DNA from: Chryseosolibacter indicum
GTDB lineage: Bacteria > Bacteroidota > Bacteroidia > Cytophagales > Cyclobacteriaceae
Assembly: GCF_018598585.1 (NCBI RefSeq)
Contig: NZ_JAHESD010000043.1
Coordinates: 1-51,227, forward strand
Direction of reading: 5' to 3'
Length of the DNA stretch: 51,227 bases
The notes under the pieces are model-generated. The model saw only the letters and a list, made by a program, of their open reading frames with translations. It did no database searches and was not told the origin of the DNA. Numbering within the stretch: position 1 is the first letter of the stretch; every line of letters starts with the position of its first letter. A program made the translations under genes and the position numbers. Below are positions 44,452 to 51,227 of this stretch, piece after piece.

Positions 44452-45081
44452 TTGAATACTTTGTCGCGCATTCTAGCATACGTTTTTCATCCTCTGCTCA
44501 TAGCAACTTATTTGTTCTTTCTGCTTTCCAATTTACTTCCCACAGCGCTGGAGCCCATTCCTCCTGCATCGCATGATCTGTTTATAGGTCTTATTTTTAT
44601 AGTTACTTTCCTGCTTCCGGTACTTAACATCGGCATACTTAAAGCATTTGGAACATTGAAGTCATTCGAAATGCAGGATAGAAAGGAGCGCATTATACCT
44701 TTCTTTTTAATTTCAATCATCTATGTCTGTATTACCTATCTTTTTTATACGAAAACCCGCATAAGTATTAACGACAATTTTTTGCGCCTCATGATCGTGA
44801 TTGACCTGCTTGTTGTAGTATCAACCCTTGTCACATGTTTTGCAAAAATCAGTATTCATAGCGTTGCAGCCTGGGGGATTGTCGGTATTCTTATACTCTT
44901 AAATAAAATGACAGAAGTTAATACGTTGTTTTATCCTTCTATCATAGCAATTATTCTTACGGGATTTATTATGTCATCCCGTATACAGGTTGGTGCTCAC
45001 TCTTTAAAAGAAGTATTATGGGGTAGTATCTTAGGGCTTGCAACCAGCATTACTTCAATGCTCGTGTTATTTCATTCTTAA
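44452..45081 (+). CDS. PAP2-like membrane protein
   Basis: The 209-residue integral membrane protein has about six helices. It shows parts of the PAP2 phosphatase pattern: QDRKERIIPFF in place of the first motif, SIHSVAAWG near the PSGH position, and SSRIQVGAHSLKEVLWGSILG for the last motif with R and H kept. The second motif is degenerate, so phosphatase activity is uncertain. It starts with TTG at 44452, preceded by a strong AAGGAG at 44438-44443, a rare clear Shine-Dalgarno in this window that overlaps the end of rpoN. The two genes are coupled. Confidence 0.7.
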   Translation: MNTLSRILAYVFHPLLIATYLFFLLSNLLPTALEPIPPASHDLFIGLIFIVTFLLPVLNIGILKAFGTLKSFEMQDRKERIIPFFLISIIYVCITYLFYTKTRISINDNFLRLMIVIDLLVVVSTLVTCFAKISIHSVAAWGIVGILILLNKMTEVNTLFYPSIIAIILTGFIMSSRIQVGAHSLKEVLWGSILGLATSITSMLVLFHS

Positions 45082-45101
45082 TCAGAAAAGACGTAAATGT
45101 A

Positions 45102-45617
45102 TTATTCGCTCTTGCAGACCGCCATTGTACTTCTTCCCGAAGAAGCGTCAAGGGCTGCCTTTCCGATATTTCCTCCTGCAAGAATAATATCTTTATCAGG
45201 ACCAGCTTCAGCAAGATGCACTTTAATGCAAGCATTCAGCTTTATTAATTGTTCATAGGTAATAGAAGTTTCGTCAGCAAGTTGTGTCAATAGTGTTTCA
45301 CTTTTACCGGTTTTACCGGTTTTACCGGTTATCGGATTTAGTAATGCAGTGATATCAGCATCGGGAGCAGAAATGTTACCCAGGTGCAAGTGTACAGGAT
45401 GCTTGGCATTTCCTTCTGTGCCTTGAAGATTCAGCACTATAAGAGTTGTACCGTCTTTCCTTTCTTTAAAGGTAACAGTTCCAGGGGTAGTGTATACGGA
45501 ACCAGGACTTAATGCGTATACCACTTCATTTCCGGTTAAATCATTTGTTTCTGATTCGTTTTCCTGGCACGCAAGCATCGCAATTCCCAAAAAAATAGTA
45601 CTTATTATTGTTCTCAT
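45102..45617 (-). CDS. Lipoprotein with CHRD-like domain
   Basis: The 171-residue protein has a signal peptide with lipobox (IAMLAC, Cys17). The mature part contains a short beta region, VTFKERKDGTTLIVLNLQGT and KHPVHLHLGNIS, in the style of CHRD domains, whose HxHxG-type motif is partly met. A three-fold tandem repeat of 9 bases at 45301-45327 encodes TGKTGKTGK in a surface loop. The stop is 20 bases from the convergent PAP2-like stop. Function unknown; the CHRD assignment is tentative. Confidence 0.6.
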   Translation of the reverse strand: MRTIISTIFLGIAMLACQENESETNDLTGNEVVYALSPGSVYTTPGTVTFKERKDGTTLIVLNLQGTEGNAKHPVHLHLGNISAPDADITALLNPITGKTGKTGKSETLLTQLADETSITYEQLIKLNACIKVHLAEAGPDKDIILAGGNIGKAALDASSGRSTMAVCKSE

Positions 45618-45693
45618 CTTACATCCGTTTGTTTAAAGTTAAATAATATAGCCGAAAAGCAATAGTCAAAATCTTAAACCTGTTTTGTTTTCG

Positions 45694-45701
45694 TATTTTT
45701 G
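45694..45701 (+). promoter_or_regulatory. Bacteroidota -7 promoter element of the LPP20-like gene
   Basis: TATTTTTG matches TAnnTTTG exactly, 45 bases before the GTG start at 45747. No well-spaced -33 TTTG is apparent. Confidence 0.4.
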
Positions 45702-45746
45702 GCACAGATGTGGATTGTGAAACGCTAACCCCCAAACGTTTATTTT

Positions 45747-47108
45747 GTGAAGCGCATCTTTACCATTTTAATTTTCGTTGCAGCCTGCAGCCCTAAGGTA
45801 CAACAACCAGATCCTGAGGCTTTGAAACCATCATGGCTTAAAACACAACCATTCCAAAGTGGCTATTATACTGGTATTGGTCATAGTGCTAAAGATGGCT
45901 CTAATAACTACATACAGTCTGCTAAGAAAAGTGCACTGGATGATCTTATTTCTCAAATAAAGGTAAATGTTTCAAGTACTTCCGTACTCAGCTTTATGGA
46001 GGCTGATAAGAAAGTTCAGGAGCAATACGAGCAGATTATCCAAACCACAGCTGCCGATGATATTGAAGAGTTCGAACTTGTTGATGCGTGGGAGGACGCG
46101 AGTAACTATTGGGTTTATTACCGACTTTCTATATCTAGGTACAAACAGATTAAGGAAGAGCAAAAGAGAAATGCAGTGACCTTGGCAACTGATTATTTCA
46201 GGAAAGCGCGACAATCAGAAGCACAAAACGAACATCTTCAAGCAGTAAGCTATTACTTTCAGGCATTCAGAAGTGTAGAAAAATATTTGGGAGAACCCAT
46301 TCGTGTTAATATCGACGGGCAGGACATACTTCTTGTTAACGAAACCTATGCTTCAATACAACGTACATTAGACAAGATTAATGTAAAGGTAACACCCAGT
46401 GAGATAGTACTGAATCGTAGGGTTAAGCAGTCAGAACATGCAGTTATAGCAACTGCAATGTATAAAGATGGCCGGCCAGTAGCTAGCCTTCCATTAAAAG
46501 CAGAGTTTGAAAAGGGTGAAGGTGATATATTCCCTCAATTTAAAGCTGATGAAAAAGGATCTGCTAAGATTCTTATTAATAAAATAGGCTCAAAAGAAAT
46601 AGAACAAATCATAGGGGTAAAAGTAGATGTTGATGCATTAAGCGGAACAAGCTCTTCACCTGTGTATGCCCTTATTGCCAAAACGTTAAATGTACCAAGG
46701 GCGCAGGTAATGCTGAAGGTACAAAGACCAGTAGTGTTTCTTTCTGCAGATGAAAAGATCTTTGGAAGTAATAAATCCAACTCTCAGATAACAAATAAGC
46801 TTAAGAATATACTTTCCAATAATGGATTTGAATTTACAGAGGATAAAAAGACAGCAGACCTATGGTTTGATGTAAAGGCTGATGCGGAAAAAGGCTCTGT
46901 GTCTGGAAGTATTCATATAACTTACCTTACCAGTGTTATTAAAGTAATGGCTCTTAAGGAAGAGAAAGAAATCTATAACACTACGTTGGATCGTGTGAAA
47001 GGCTACGGATTGGATTATGATAAGTCAAGTGTTGATGCATATAATAAAGCACTTGAAACACTCGAAAAGGAGAAGGTGAAAGAATTAATTGCTACCGTGC
47101 TCCAATAA
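45747..47108 (+). CDS. LPP20-family lipoprotein, long form
   Basis: The 453-residue protein starts at a GTG (45747), giving a short signal peptide ending in a lipobox (FVAAC). Residues about 25-135 resemble the LPP20 domain (PSWLKTQPFQSGYYTGIGHS; SAKKSALDDLISQIKVNV). A helical segment with TPR-like look follows (AVSYYFQAFRSVEKYLG). The rest is predicted beta-rich and includes a WFDVKADAEKGSVSG segment. The next gene encodes a short member of the same group about 70 bases downstream, so they are likely functionally linked at the outer membrane. Exact function unknown. Confidence 0.75.
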   Translation: MKRIFTILIFVAACSPKVQQPDPEALKPSWLKTQPFQSGYYTGIGHSAKDGSNNYIQSAKKSALDDLISQIKVNVSSTSVLSFMEADKKVQEQYEQIIQTTAADDIEEFELVDAWEDASNYWVYYRLSISRYKQIKEEQKRNAVTLATDYFRKARQSEAQNEHLQAVSYYFQAFRSVEKYLGEPIRVNIDGQDILLVNETYASIQRTLDKINVKVTPSEIVLNRRVKQSEHAVIATAMYKDGRPVASLPLKAEFEKGEGDIFPQFKADEKGSAKILINKIGSKEIEQIIGVKVDVDALSGTSSSPVYALIAKTLNVPRAQVMLKVQRPVVFLSADEKIFGSNKSNSQITNKLKNILSNNGFEFTEDKKTADLWFDVKADAEKGSVSGSIHITYLTSVIKVMALKEEKEIYNTTLDRVKGYGLDYDKSSVDAYNKALETLEKEKVKELIATVLQ

Positions 47109-47180
47109 CGAATCACAATCAAAAAAAAAATTGGTACTTAAATTGTAACTAACTAATAAAACTTAATTGCTCACTAGATT

Positions 47181-47744
47181 ATGAAAAATTTATCCTACTC
47201 ATCTTTAATGTTAGCTGCACTAGCTGGTCTTTTTATGATTGGCTGTAAAAGCAAAGAGAAAGCTCCTAAAGGAGAAGTTGAAGTTGTAGTACCTTGCTCA
47301 GGACCAGATTATTTTACTACTTCTAAGTTTTTCCGTGCTAATTCAATTGGTGAAAGCCAGGACCAGGTAACATCAAAGAAAAAAGCTTTAACAAATGCAC
47401 GTAACGAACTTGCACAAGCTATTCAAACAACTGTAAAAACAGTTACAGACAACTATGTTAACTCTCGTGAAATGAATAATAAAGAAGAAGTTGAGGAGCG
47501 CTTCGAGAGCCTTAATCGCGAAGTTGTAGATCAGACATTGTCTGGTATTGTAACTAAATGCGAGAAGTTAATGAGAACAGAACAAGGTACCTATAAGACA
47601 TACGTAGCCATAGAACTTTCAGCTGATGACCTCGTGTCAAAATACAACGAGCGTTTATCAAAAGATGAGCGTTTGAAAATTGATTATGATTACGAAAAGT
47701 TCAAAGAGACTTTCGAGAAGGAAATGGAGAAGATGGGTAAGTAA
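47181..47744 (+). CDS. LPP20-family lipoprotein, short form
   Basis: The 187-residue protein has a signal peptide with lipobox (FMIGC). It carries the LPP20-type segment FRANSIGESQDQVTSKKKALTNARNELAQAIQTTV, then ends in a charged helix (KFKETFEKEMEKMGK). It is the shorter relative of the preceding gene product and lies in the same direction. A strong terminator follows. Function unknown. Confidence 0.75.
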   Translation: MKNLSYSSLMLAALAGLFMIGCKSKEKAPKGEVEVVVPCSGPDYFTTSKFFRANSIGESQDQVTSKKKALTNARNELAQAIQTTVKTVTDNYVNSREMNNKEEVEERFESLNREVVDQTLSGIVTKCEKLMRTEQGTYKTYVAIELSADDLVSKYNERLSKDERLKIDYDYEKFKETFEKEMEKMGK

Positions 47745-47763
47745 TTTATATTTCACCCCCGGC

Positions 47764-47800
47764 AAATAAAAGAGGAGGCTTGTTCTCCTCTTTTTATTTA
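47764..47800 (+). terminator. Intrinsic terminator after the LPP20 pair
   Basis: A 14-base-pair stem (AAATAAAAGAGGAG / CTCCTCTTTTTATTT, with small imperfections) around a GCTTGTT loop ends in a T-rich arm. It is 20 bases after the stop. A second hairpin, ACTCCC/GGGAGT, follows at 47803-47822. Confidence 0.9.
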
Positions 47801-47937
47801 TAACTCCCTCCATAAAGGGAGTAATTCATATCGGATAGTTAGAATTTGAAGCCTCTTATGTAAAGCTAAATTTATCGCAGGCACTCATAATTTTAATTAC
47901 CCAATAAAAAGATTTAGCGTCTTTGAAAGCTGCATAT

Positions 47938-47967
47938 AAAATAAAAAGTCCTCGTATAGAGGACTTT
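47938..47967 (-). terminator. Intrinsic terminator of the outer-membrane protein gene
   Basis: On the minus strand this reads AAAGTCCTC-TATAC-GAGGACTTT followed by a T-rich run. It lies 39 bases downstream of the stop of the minus-strand gene ending at 48006. Confidence 0.85.
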
Positions 47968-48005
47968 CATCTGAAGTAAAATGTCAAATAATAAGTTGCT
48001 CGTGC

Positions 48006-48776
48006 TTAGAAGCTGATCAATGAAATGCCAATAGTATACGTTCCTGCTTCTGTAGCAAAAGGTCCTTTGTCTTTTTCGAACAATGGATTGAGATTATAAT
48101 ATCCAAAGAGATTAAAGTTACCAAAGTAAATTCTTAAGGAAGCACTATAGCGGATAGGTGAAAGGTTAAAATCTTGGTTATTCTTAAGTTTCTTCAACTC
48201 ACCGTTTTCTTTGTATTTGATTTTCGTACCTGAACTTAAAAGATACCCTACACGACCTCCGATTCCTATTTTAAAGCTTCGGCTTGGATCTTCTGGCTTT
48301 AAACTAAATCTTAGTTCTAAAGGAATATCGAGGTAATTTAGGATCATCATCGATTTTTTGGTGGAGTAGCTGCTTGACCAATTAATCTGTCCCAGACTGT
48401 CAGCATCATAGATGACCGCAGCAGCGCTGGCAAACCTTGTATTTCCCTCAGCATCAAAAGCTAATGTCGGATTTTGAAGGCTTCCGGCTGAATTTAGTTT
48501 GAATCGCTCCATTCCAAGACCGATTCCTGGATGGAAGCTGAATTTAGACTTACCTATCCGCATGTCATATAGGTAATAAACGTTTATAGTACGTGATCCC
48601 CAGAAACCGTATTTCAGGTTCCCGATGCTCTCCGTTGTCCTGTTTATGCCGAGGTCAACGAGAAAAGTACCAGGGATGTCAGGACGGCCAGTCTTTTTAG
48701 GAGTTTCTGTAGTTTGGGCTTGAACCGTCAGTGACAAAACTGAAAGGAGCAATATGAACGGAAATTTTTGAATCAT
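48006..48776 (-). CDS. Outer-membrane beta-barrel protein (PorT-like)
   Basis: The 256-residue product starts at the ATG at 48774-48776, giving signal peptide MIQKFPFILLLSVLSLTVQA; the longer in-frame start at 48833 adds 19 residues that would bury it. The mature part is a series of amphipathic strands with Gly and aromatic ends (TINVYYLYDMRIGKSKFSFHPGIGLGMERF, LDIPLELRFSLKPED, FKIGIGGRVGYLLSSG, SASLRIYFGNFNLFGYYNLNPLF), ending in a strand with terminal Phe (TYTIGISLISF) as in barrel proteins. It fits the porin/PorT-like family of Bacteroidota. It stands alone on its strand. Confidence 0.8.
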   Translation of the reverse strand: MIQKFPFILLLSVLSLTVQAQTTETPKKTGRPDIPGTFLVDLGINRTTESIGNLKYGFWGSRTINVYYLYDMRIGKSKFSFHPGIGLGMERFKLNSAGSLQNPTLAFDAEGNTRFASAAAVIYDADSLGQINWSSSYSTKKSMMILNYLDIPLELRFSLKPEDPSRSFKIGIGGRVGYLLSSGTKIKYKENGELKKLKNNQDFNLSPIRYSASLRIYFGNFNLFGYYNLNPLFEKDKGPFATEAGTYTIGISLISF

Positions 48777-48910
48777 ACCGTAATTTTTTCTTATAAACAG
48801 GCCCAAAAATAAGTTTTTTGTTGGCAGGGCCAAACCGTTTTATTTGGTTGAGTGAATTTATTCTTTACATTTGCAGTCCTAAAATTAATCGTACTCAACA
48901 ACGATTAAAC

Positions 48911-48984
48911 GCGCTCGTAGCTCAACTGAATAGAGCATCTGACTACGGATCAGAAGGTTTGGGGTTTGAATCCCTACGAGCGCA
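48911..48984 (+). tRNA. tRNA-Arg (anticodon ACG)
   Basis: The 74 bases fold as a standard cloverleaf: acceptor GCGCTCG/CGAGCGC, D stem GCTC/GAGC, anticodon stem TCTGA/TCAGA with loop CTACGGA (anticodon ACG at 48945-48947), variable AGGTT, T stem TGGGG/CCCTA with TTTGAAT loop, and discriminator A. CCA is not encoded. It reads CGN arginine codons after inosine modification. Its 3' end is repeated twice further downstream. Confidence 0.95.
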
Positions 48985-48991
48985 CTAACAG

Positions 48992-49024
48992 GGTCCTGTT
49001 ATTCTTGGATAACAGGACCTTTTG
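48992..49024 (+). terminator. tRNA-Arg terminator (unit 1)
   Basis: A perfect 11-base-pair stem GGTCCTGTTAT/ATAACAGGACC with a TCTTGG loop is followed by TTTTG. It starts 8 bases after the tRNA. Confidence 0.93.
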
Positions 49025-49107
49025 TTTTAGAGCAGTCCGGCTCATAGGGATCACGAGGGCCGTAGCGCATGGCTTAGCGTATGAGTAATCCCTACGAGCG
49101 CACTATC

Positions 49108-49146
49108 AAAATCCTGACAATAACGGCTGTCAGGATTTTTTATTTT
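49108..49146 (+). terminator. Terminator hairpin of repeat unit 2
   Basis: A 12-base-pair stem AAAATCCTGACA/TGTCAGGATTTT with loop ATAACGGC is followed by a T-rich run. No transcribed gene precedes it other than the tRNA fragment. Confidence 0.85.
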
Positions 49147-49227
49147 ATAGCATGGAAGATCATAAGGATCACGAGGGGTTGTGCGGCAAGGTTTGAGGGT
49201 ATGAGCAATCCCTACGAGCGCACTATC

Positions 49228-49264
49228 AAAATCCTGACAATAACGGCTGTTAGGATTTTTTTTA
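49228..49264 (+). terminator. Terminator hairpin of repeat unit 3
   Basis: The hairpin is identical to that of unit 2 except for a C-to-T change in the right arm (TGTTAGG), which turns a G-C pair into G-U and keeps the fold. A T run follows. Confidence 0.85.
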
Positions 49265-49298
49265 TTTCATAACATTGGAAGACCATAGGGATCACGAG

Positions 49299-49466
49299 TA
49301 TTTTCTGCCGGTTTACCGTGAGTTACTTTACAATTACAGGATCATAAGCGAATAGTGACGGTTTAGCGAGAATACCTTTACCTTACTAACAATAAGAATT
49401 TTACTTAGGCCGCTTAAAAGAACTTAATCTTAAATTGCGCAGTTAACTCACTAATTTTGCCTTCTT
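49299..49466. other. Island-edge spacer before the STAND gene
   Basis: The sequence continues with degraded echoes of the repeat (GCCGGTTTACCGTGAG near 49307 and GACGGTTTAGCGAG near 49358). It then becomes AT-rich, ending in an exact -7 element TAATTTTG at 49452-49459. No gene is seen. Confidence 0.5.
49452..49459 (+). promoter_or_regulatory. Bacteroidota -7 promoter element of the STAND gene
   Basis: TAATTTTG matches TAnnTTTG exactly and ends 7 bases before the ATG at 49467. If used, transcription would begin at or just before the start codon. A TTG at 49435-49437 is spaced 14 bases away, shorter than usual for a -33 box. Confidence 0.4.
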
Positions 49467-51227
49467 ATGAGTAATAACTTGCCTTCCAGTTCACCTATCG
49501 ATCCAAAACAAATTCAAAAAGTCGAGGAAGCACATAGAGGCTTTCTTTATCAACATGTTTATGGTGTAGCTTGTCTTATCACGCTGAAGAGAAACGGAGC
49601 TAAAACGCTTGTTGTTAATAATGATGAGGATATAGATCTTATTTGGCCTGACAAAAGGCTCTACTTACATATAAAGACGTCCAGCAATCTGTTGCAATGG
49701 GATGATATAAAAGGATCAGTTGATAAATTTGAGAGTTTCCGAAAAGAACACGTTGAAGGAATCAGATCCGGGAATCCTCAATTTGTTATCATTACGAATG
49801 TCGAGTTAGACAACGGATTGACAACGAATGTGCAACATCCGTTTTGGCCGAAAGATATTGCAATACAAACTCCTAAGTCTAAAAAAGCTGATGACCACCT
49901 ACCACCTGCCTGGCCAGATCTTATGCAAGGTCTCAAATGGTGTGCTGATAATGTCTCGGAAATGCCATTGGGTGCTACAGCTTCCGAAAAACTTGTATGG
50001 AAACTAACGTCAAGAATTCAGCATGCAGCCACTACTTCTAATAGACAGAATATTGAAGTCGAAGAAGTGTCTTCTCTTCTTGACCGGTTCGTCGTGCAAT
50101 TGAAAAATCTTCCACAAGTACCGCAAAACTATAAGCTGCATCAAAATGAACCTTTGGTTCAATCAAATAATAAAATAAGGTTAATAAAAGGCGTTTCAGG
50201 TTCAGGAAAAACGGCATGGGCAGCACAAGCTTTTCTGCATATACCTGATGTGGGTGCATATTTTGATGTTAGCAACGTCCCAAAATCTGCCTTGGCAGGT
50301 TCTTTGGCGAGGGAACTTGCAGCTCAATTTTTAGGAAATAATGCCACAGGAACTGTTGCCTCAATCTTGAGTAATAAGTCTGGCATTGACATGTTAAGCG
50401 CTATAGACAATCATTTTGGTCAGGAAGAAATAAATGTAAATGTCTTTTTGGACAACGTTCATCTGCTAAAGGTAGATACCTTAAAAGCTTTAGTAGAAGT
50501 TACTCATAATATTAAGTTTACGCTTCTGGCACAGCCTTGGTCAGAGTTGAGCTTGCTTGAAACAACACTTGGTATTACATCTGAGGAACTGAAAGGTTGG
50601 ACAACAGATATAATAGCTCAGGAATTTAAAAATGCCAAATGCTCTGTTAATACTGATGCGACTAAAGAAATTAAAGACCTTACACTTGGCTTACCGCTTT
50701 TTGTGAAAAATGCAGTACAGGTAATGGTAGGATCTTATAAGGGAAGCGCAAAATCATTCATCAACGAGATTACATCACGAAGCCAGATTCTGTCAAAAAC
50801 TTTTAGGCAGCTTTCCCAGCAGGCTCAGCAGGTGATAGGTATCCTTAGTTTGGTGGACGTACCTCTTTCAGTTGCAGAAATTGATGAGATAAGCGAAGTG
50901 ATAATAAAGGACAAAGGCCTCGTTTCTTCTTCGTTAAAAGAGTTGGATCGATATGGAATACTCGAACATTCCATAAGTGGCGAAATTAAACTACATGATA
51001 TTTTCAGAGGGCTCGAACATGAGATCTTTCAAAAAACTCCTGGTTATGTTCGGATCCGTATAAAGCAAACTCTTGCAGAAGTGTTGCAGCGCTCCATGCC
51101 ATCGAATTTGGGACGATTTGTCTTATGGATAAGATTGCTAGCTGAAACGGATCAGATTGATACCCTTGTTGACCTTGCTACCTTTGATTGGTTCCATGAA
51201 ATGGGTGATCCTGGTACCCTGAAAAAT
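49467..51227 (+). CDS. Nuclease-STAND NTPase fusion, Avs-like defence protein (3' end outside window)
   Basis: An ATG at 49467, 13 bases after an in-frame stop, opens a frame without stops to the window edge (587 codons, incomplete). Residues about 18-150 resemble a PD-(D/E)XK nuclease domain of the Cap4/DUF4297 type: HRGFLYQHVYGVACLITL, then DEDIDLIW with Asp57 and YLHIKTSS with Lys70; a His stands where Glu/Gln is usual in the (E/Q)xK motif. A STAND NTPase follows: Walker A GVSGSGKT (242-249), Walker B VFLDNVH (Asp329), TLGLPLFVKNA (Gly408) and a winged helix (446-515) ending LHDIFRGLEHE. The sensor part, usually TPR, would lie beyond the window. Position beside tRNA-Arg repeats supports acquisition by transfer. 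Reported Avs proteins detect conserved phage proteins and cut DNA; that function is inferred here. Confidence 0.75.
   Translation, partial: MSNNLPSSSPIDPKQIQKVEEAHRGFLYQHVYGVACLITLKRNGAKTLVVNNDEDIDLIWPDKRLYLHIKTSSNLLQWDDIKGSVDKFESFRKEHVEGIRSGNPQFVIITNVELDNGLTTNVQHPFWPKDIAIQTPKSKKADDHLPPAWPDLMQGLKWCADNVSEMPLGATASEKLVWKLTSRIQHAATTSNRQNIEVEEVSSLLDRFVVQLKNLPQVPQNYKLHQNEPLVQSNNKIRLIKGVSGSGKTAWAAQAFLHIPDVGAYFDVSNVPKSALAGSLARELAAQFLGNNATGTVASILSNKSGIDMLSAIDNHFGQEEINVNVFLDNVHLLKVDTLKALVEVTHNIKFTLLAQPWSELSLLETTLGITSEELKGWTTDIIAQEFKNAKCSVNTDATKEIKDLTLGLPLFVKNAVQVMVGSYKGSAKSFINEITSRSQILSKTFRQLSQQAQQVIGILSLVDVPLSVAEIDEISEVIIKDKGLVSSSLKELDRYGILEHSISGEIKLHDIFRGLEHEIFQKTPGYVRIRIKQTLAEVLQRSMPSNLGRFVLWIRLLAETDQIDTLVDLATFDWFHEMGDPGTLKN

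Larger units (their letters stand above)
48969..49298 (+). repeat. Three tandem units starting with the tRNA-Arg 3' end (attachment-site-like)
   Basis: The 19-base tRNA end AATCCCTACGAGCGCACTA occurs at 48969-48987, 49087-49105 and 49207-49225 (periods 118 and 120). Each copy is followed by a terminator hairpin and then by CATA(G/A)GGATCACGAG-like blocks at 49053, 49161 and 49284. Before copies 2 and 3, degenerate versions of the T arm are also seen (AAGGTTTG.GG.TATGAG). Direct repeats of a tRNA 3' end are what tyrosine-recombinase integration leaves behind. No integrase is in the window. Confidence 0.85.

Noticed and set aside
49081-49272. A 63-codon plus-strand frame with an internal near-duplicate peptide (MSNPYERTIKILTITAV)
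   Set aside because: It is produced by the tandem tRNA-end repeats and runs through two terminator hairpins; no promoter or conserved protein is evident.
48969-49298. Possible CRISPR array, because short repeats recur at regular spacing
   Set aside because: Only three copies with spacing of about 120 bases, repeats equal to a tRNA end, conserved rather than unique spacers, and no cas genes.

Overview
The window is chromosomal DNA from a member of the Bacteroidota, most likely a Cytophagales-type bacterium. The evidence is the gene content: an exbB-exbD-exbD-tonB cluster, T9SS-like sorting domains, LytS/LytTR signalling, many SusD-free outer-membrane and lipoprotein genes and a bacteroidete-style nuo cluster. 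The DNA is AT-rich, ribosome binding sites are mostly absent, and exact copies of the Bacteroidota -7 promoter element TAnnTTTG lie upstream of several genes. No species can be assigned from the sequence alone.

Layout. 1-3.3 kb: the 3' end of guaA, a TPR plus type-1 periplasmic-binding-fold protein, and hemL. 3.3-9.1 kb (minus): an energy-transduction operon, exbB-exbD-exbD-tonB, then a small membrane protein, a PstS-like lipoprotein and a large TPR protein. 9.2-13.7 kb: a DedA protein, an orphan GAF/PAS membrane sensor and an unknown envelope protein. 13.7-16.7 kb: hutI convergent with a two-gene ABC exporter. 17-23.4 kb: small house-keeping and stress genes (LON-domain protein, two paralogous secreted beta proteins, SMP-30-like lipoprotein, VOC protein, DUF456, UspA, DnaJ-like, SUI1/YciH). 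23.4-27.9 kb (minus): a secreted protein with nine SDYY repeats followed by a LytS kinase, a degenerate LytS-like pseudokinase and a LytTR regulator. 28.1-32.5 kb: three co-directional amidohydrolase-fold proteins, of which only the middle one keeps the HxH metal motif. 32.6-38.9 kb: YitT, nuoABCD, a dead Uma2 nuclease gene, and nnr. 39-47.7 kb: a stand-alone T9SS-like domain protein, threonine aldolase, UspA, asnS, rpoN, a PAP2-like membrane protein and lipoproteins.

The last 2.4 kb change character. A tRNA-Arg(ACG) gene is followed by two further tandem copies of its 3' end, each with its own terminator hairpin, an arrangement expected of repeated integration at a tRNA attachment site. Directly downstream an open reading frame of at least 587 codons runs off the window. 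It carries an N-terminal restriction-like nuclease fold (D57, K70), a Walker A/B NTPase, a GLPLF motif and a winged helix, i.e. a nuclease-STAND protein of the kind used in antiviral (Avs-like) defence. I regard this as the entry into a genomic/defence island and the most interesting part of the window.

How the genes relate: most of the window is a core genome segment with vertical-looking operons (heme, complex I, translation, envelope energisation). The accessory signals are the Uma2 pseudogene abutting nuoD, the operator-like and structured intergenic stretches at 12.4 and 33.6 kb, and the tRNA-linked island at the right end.
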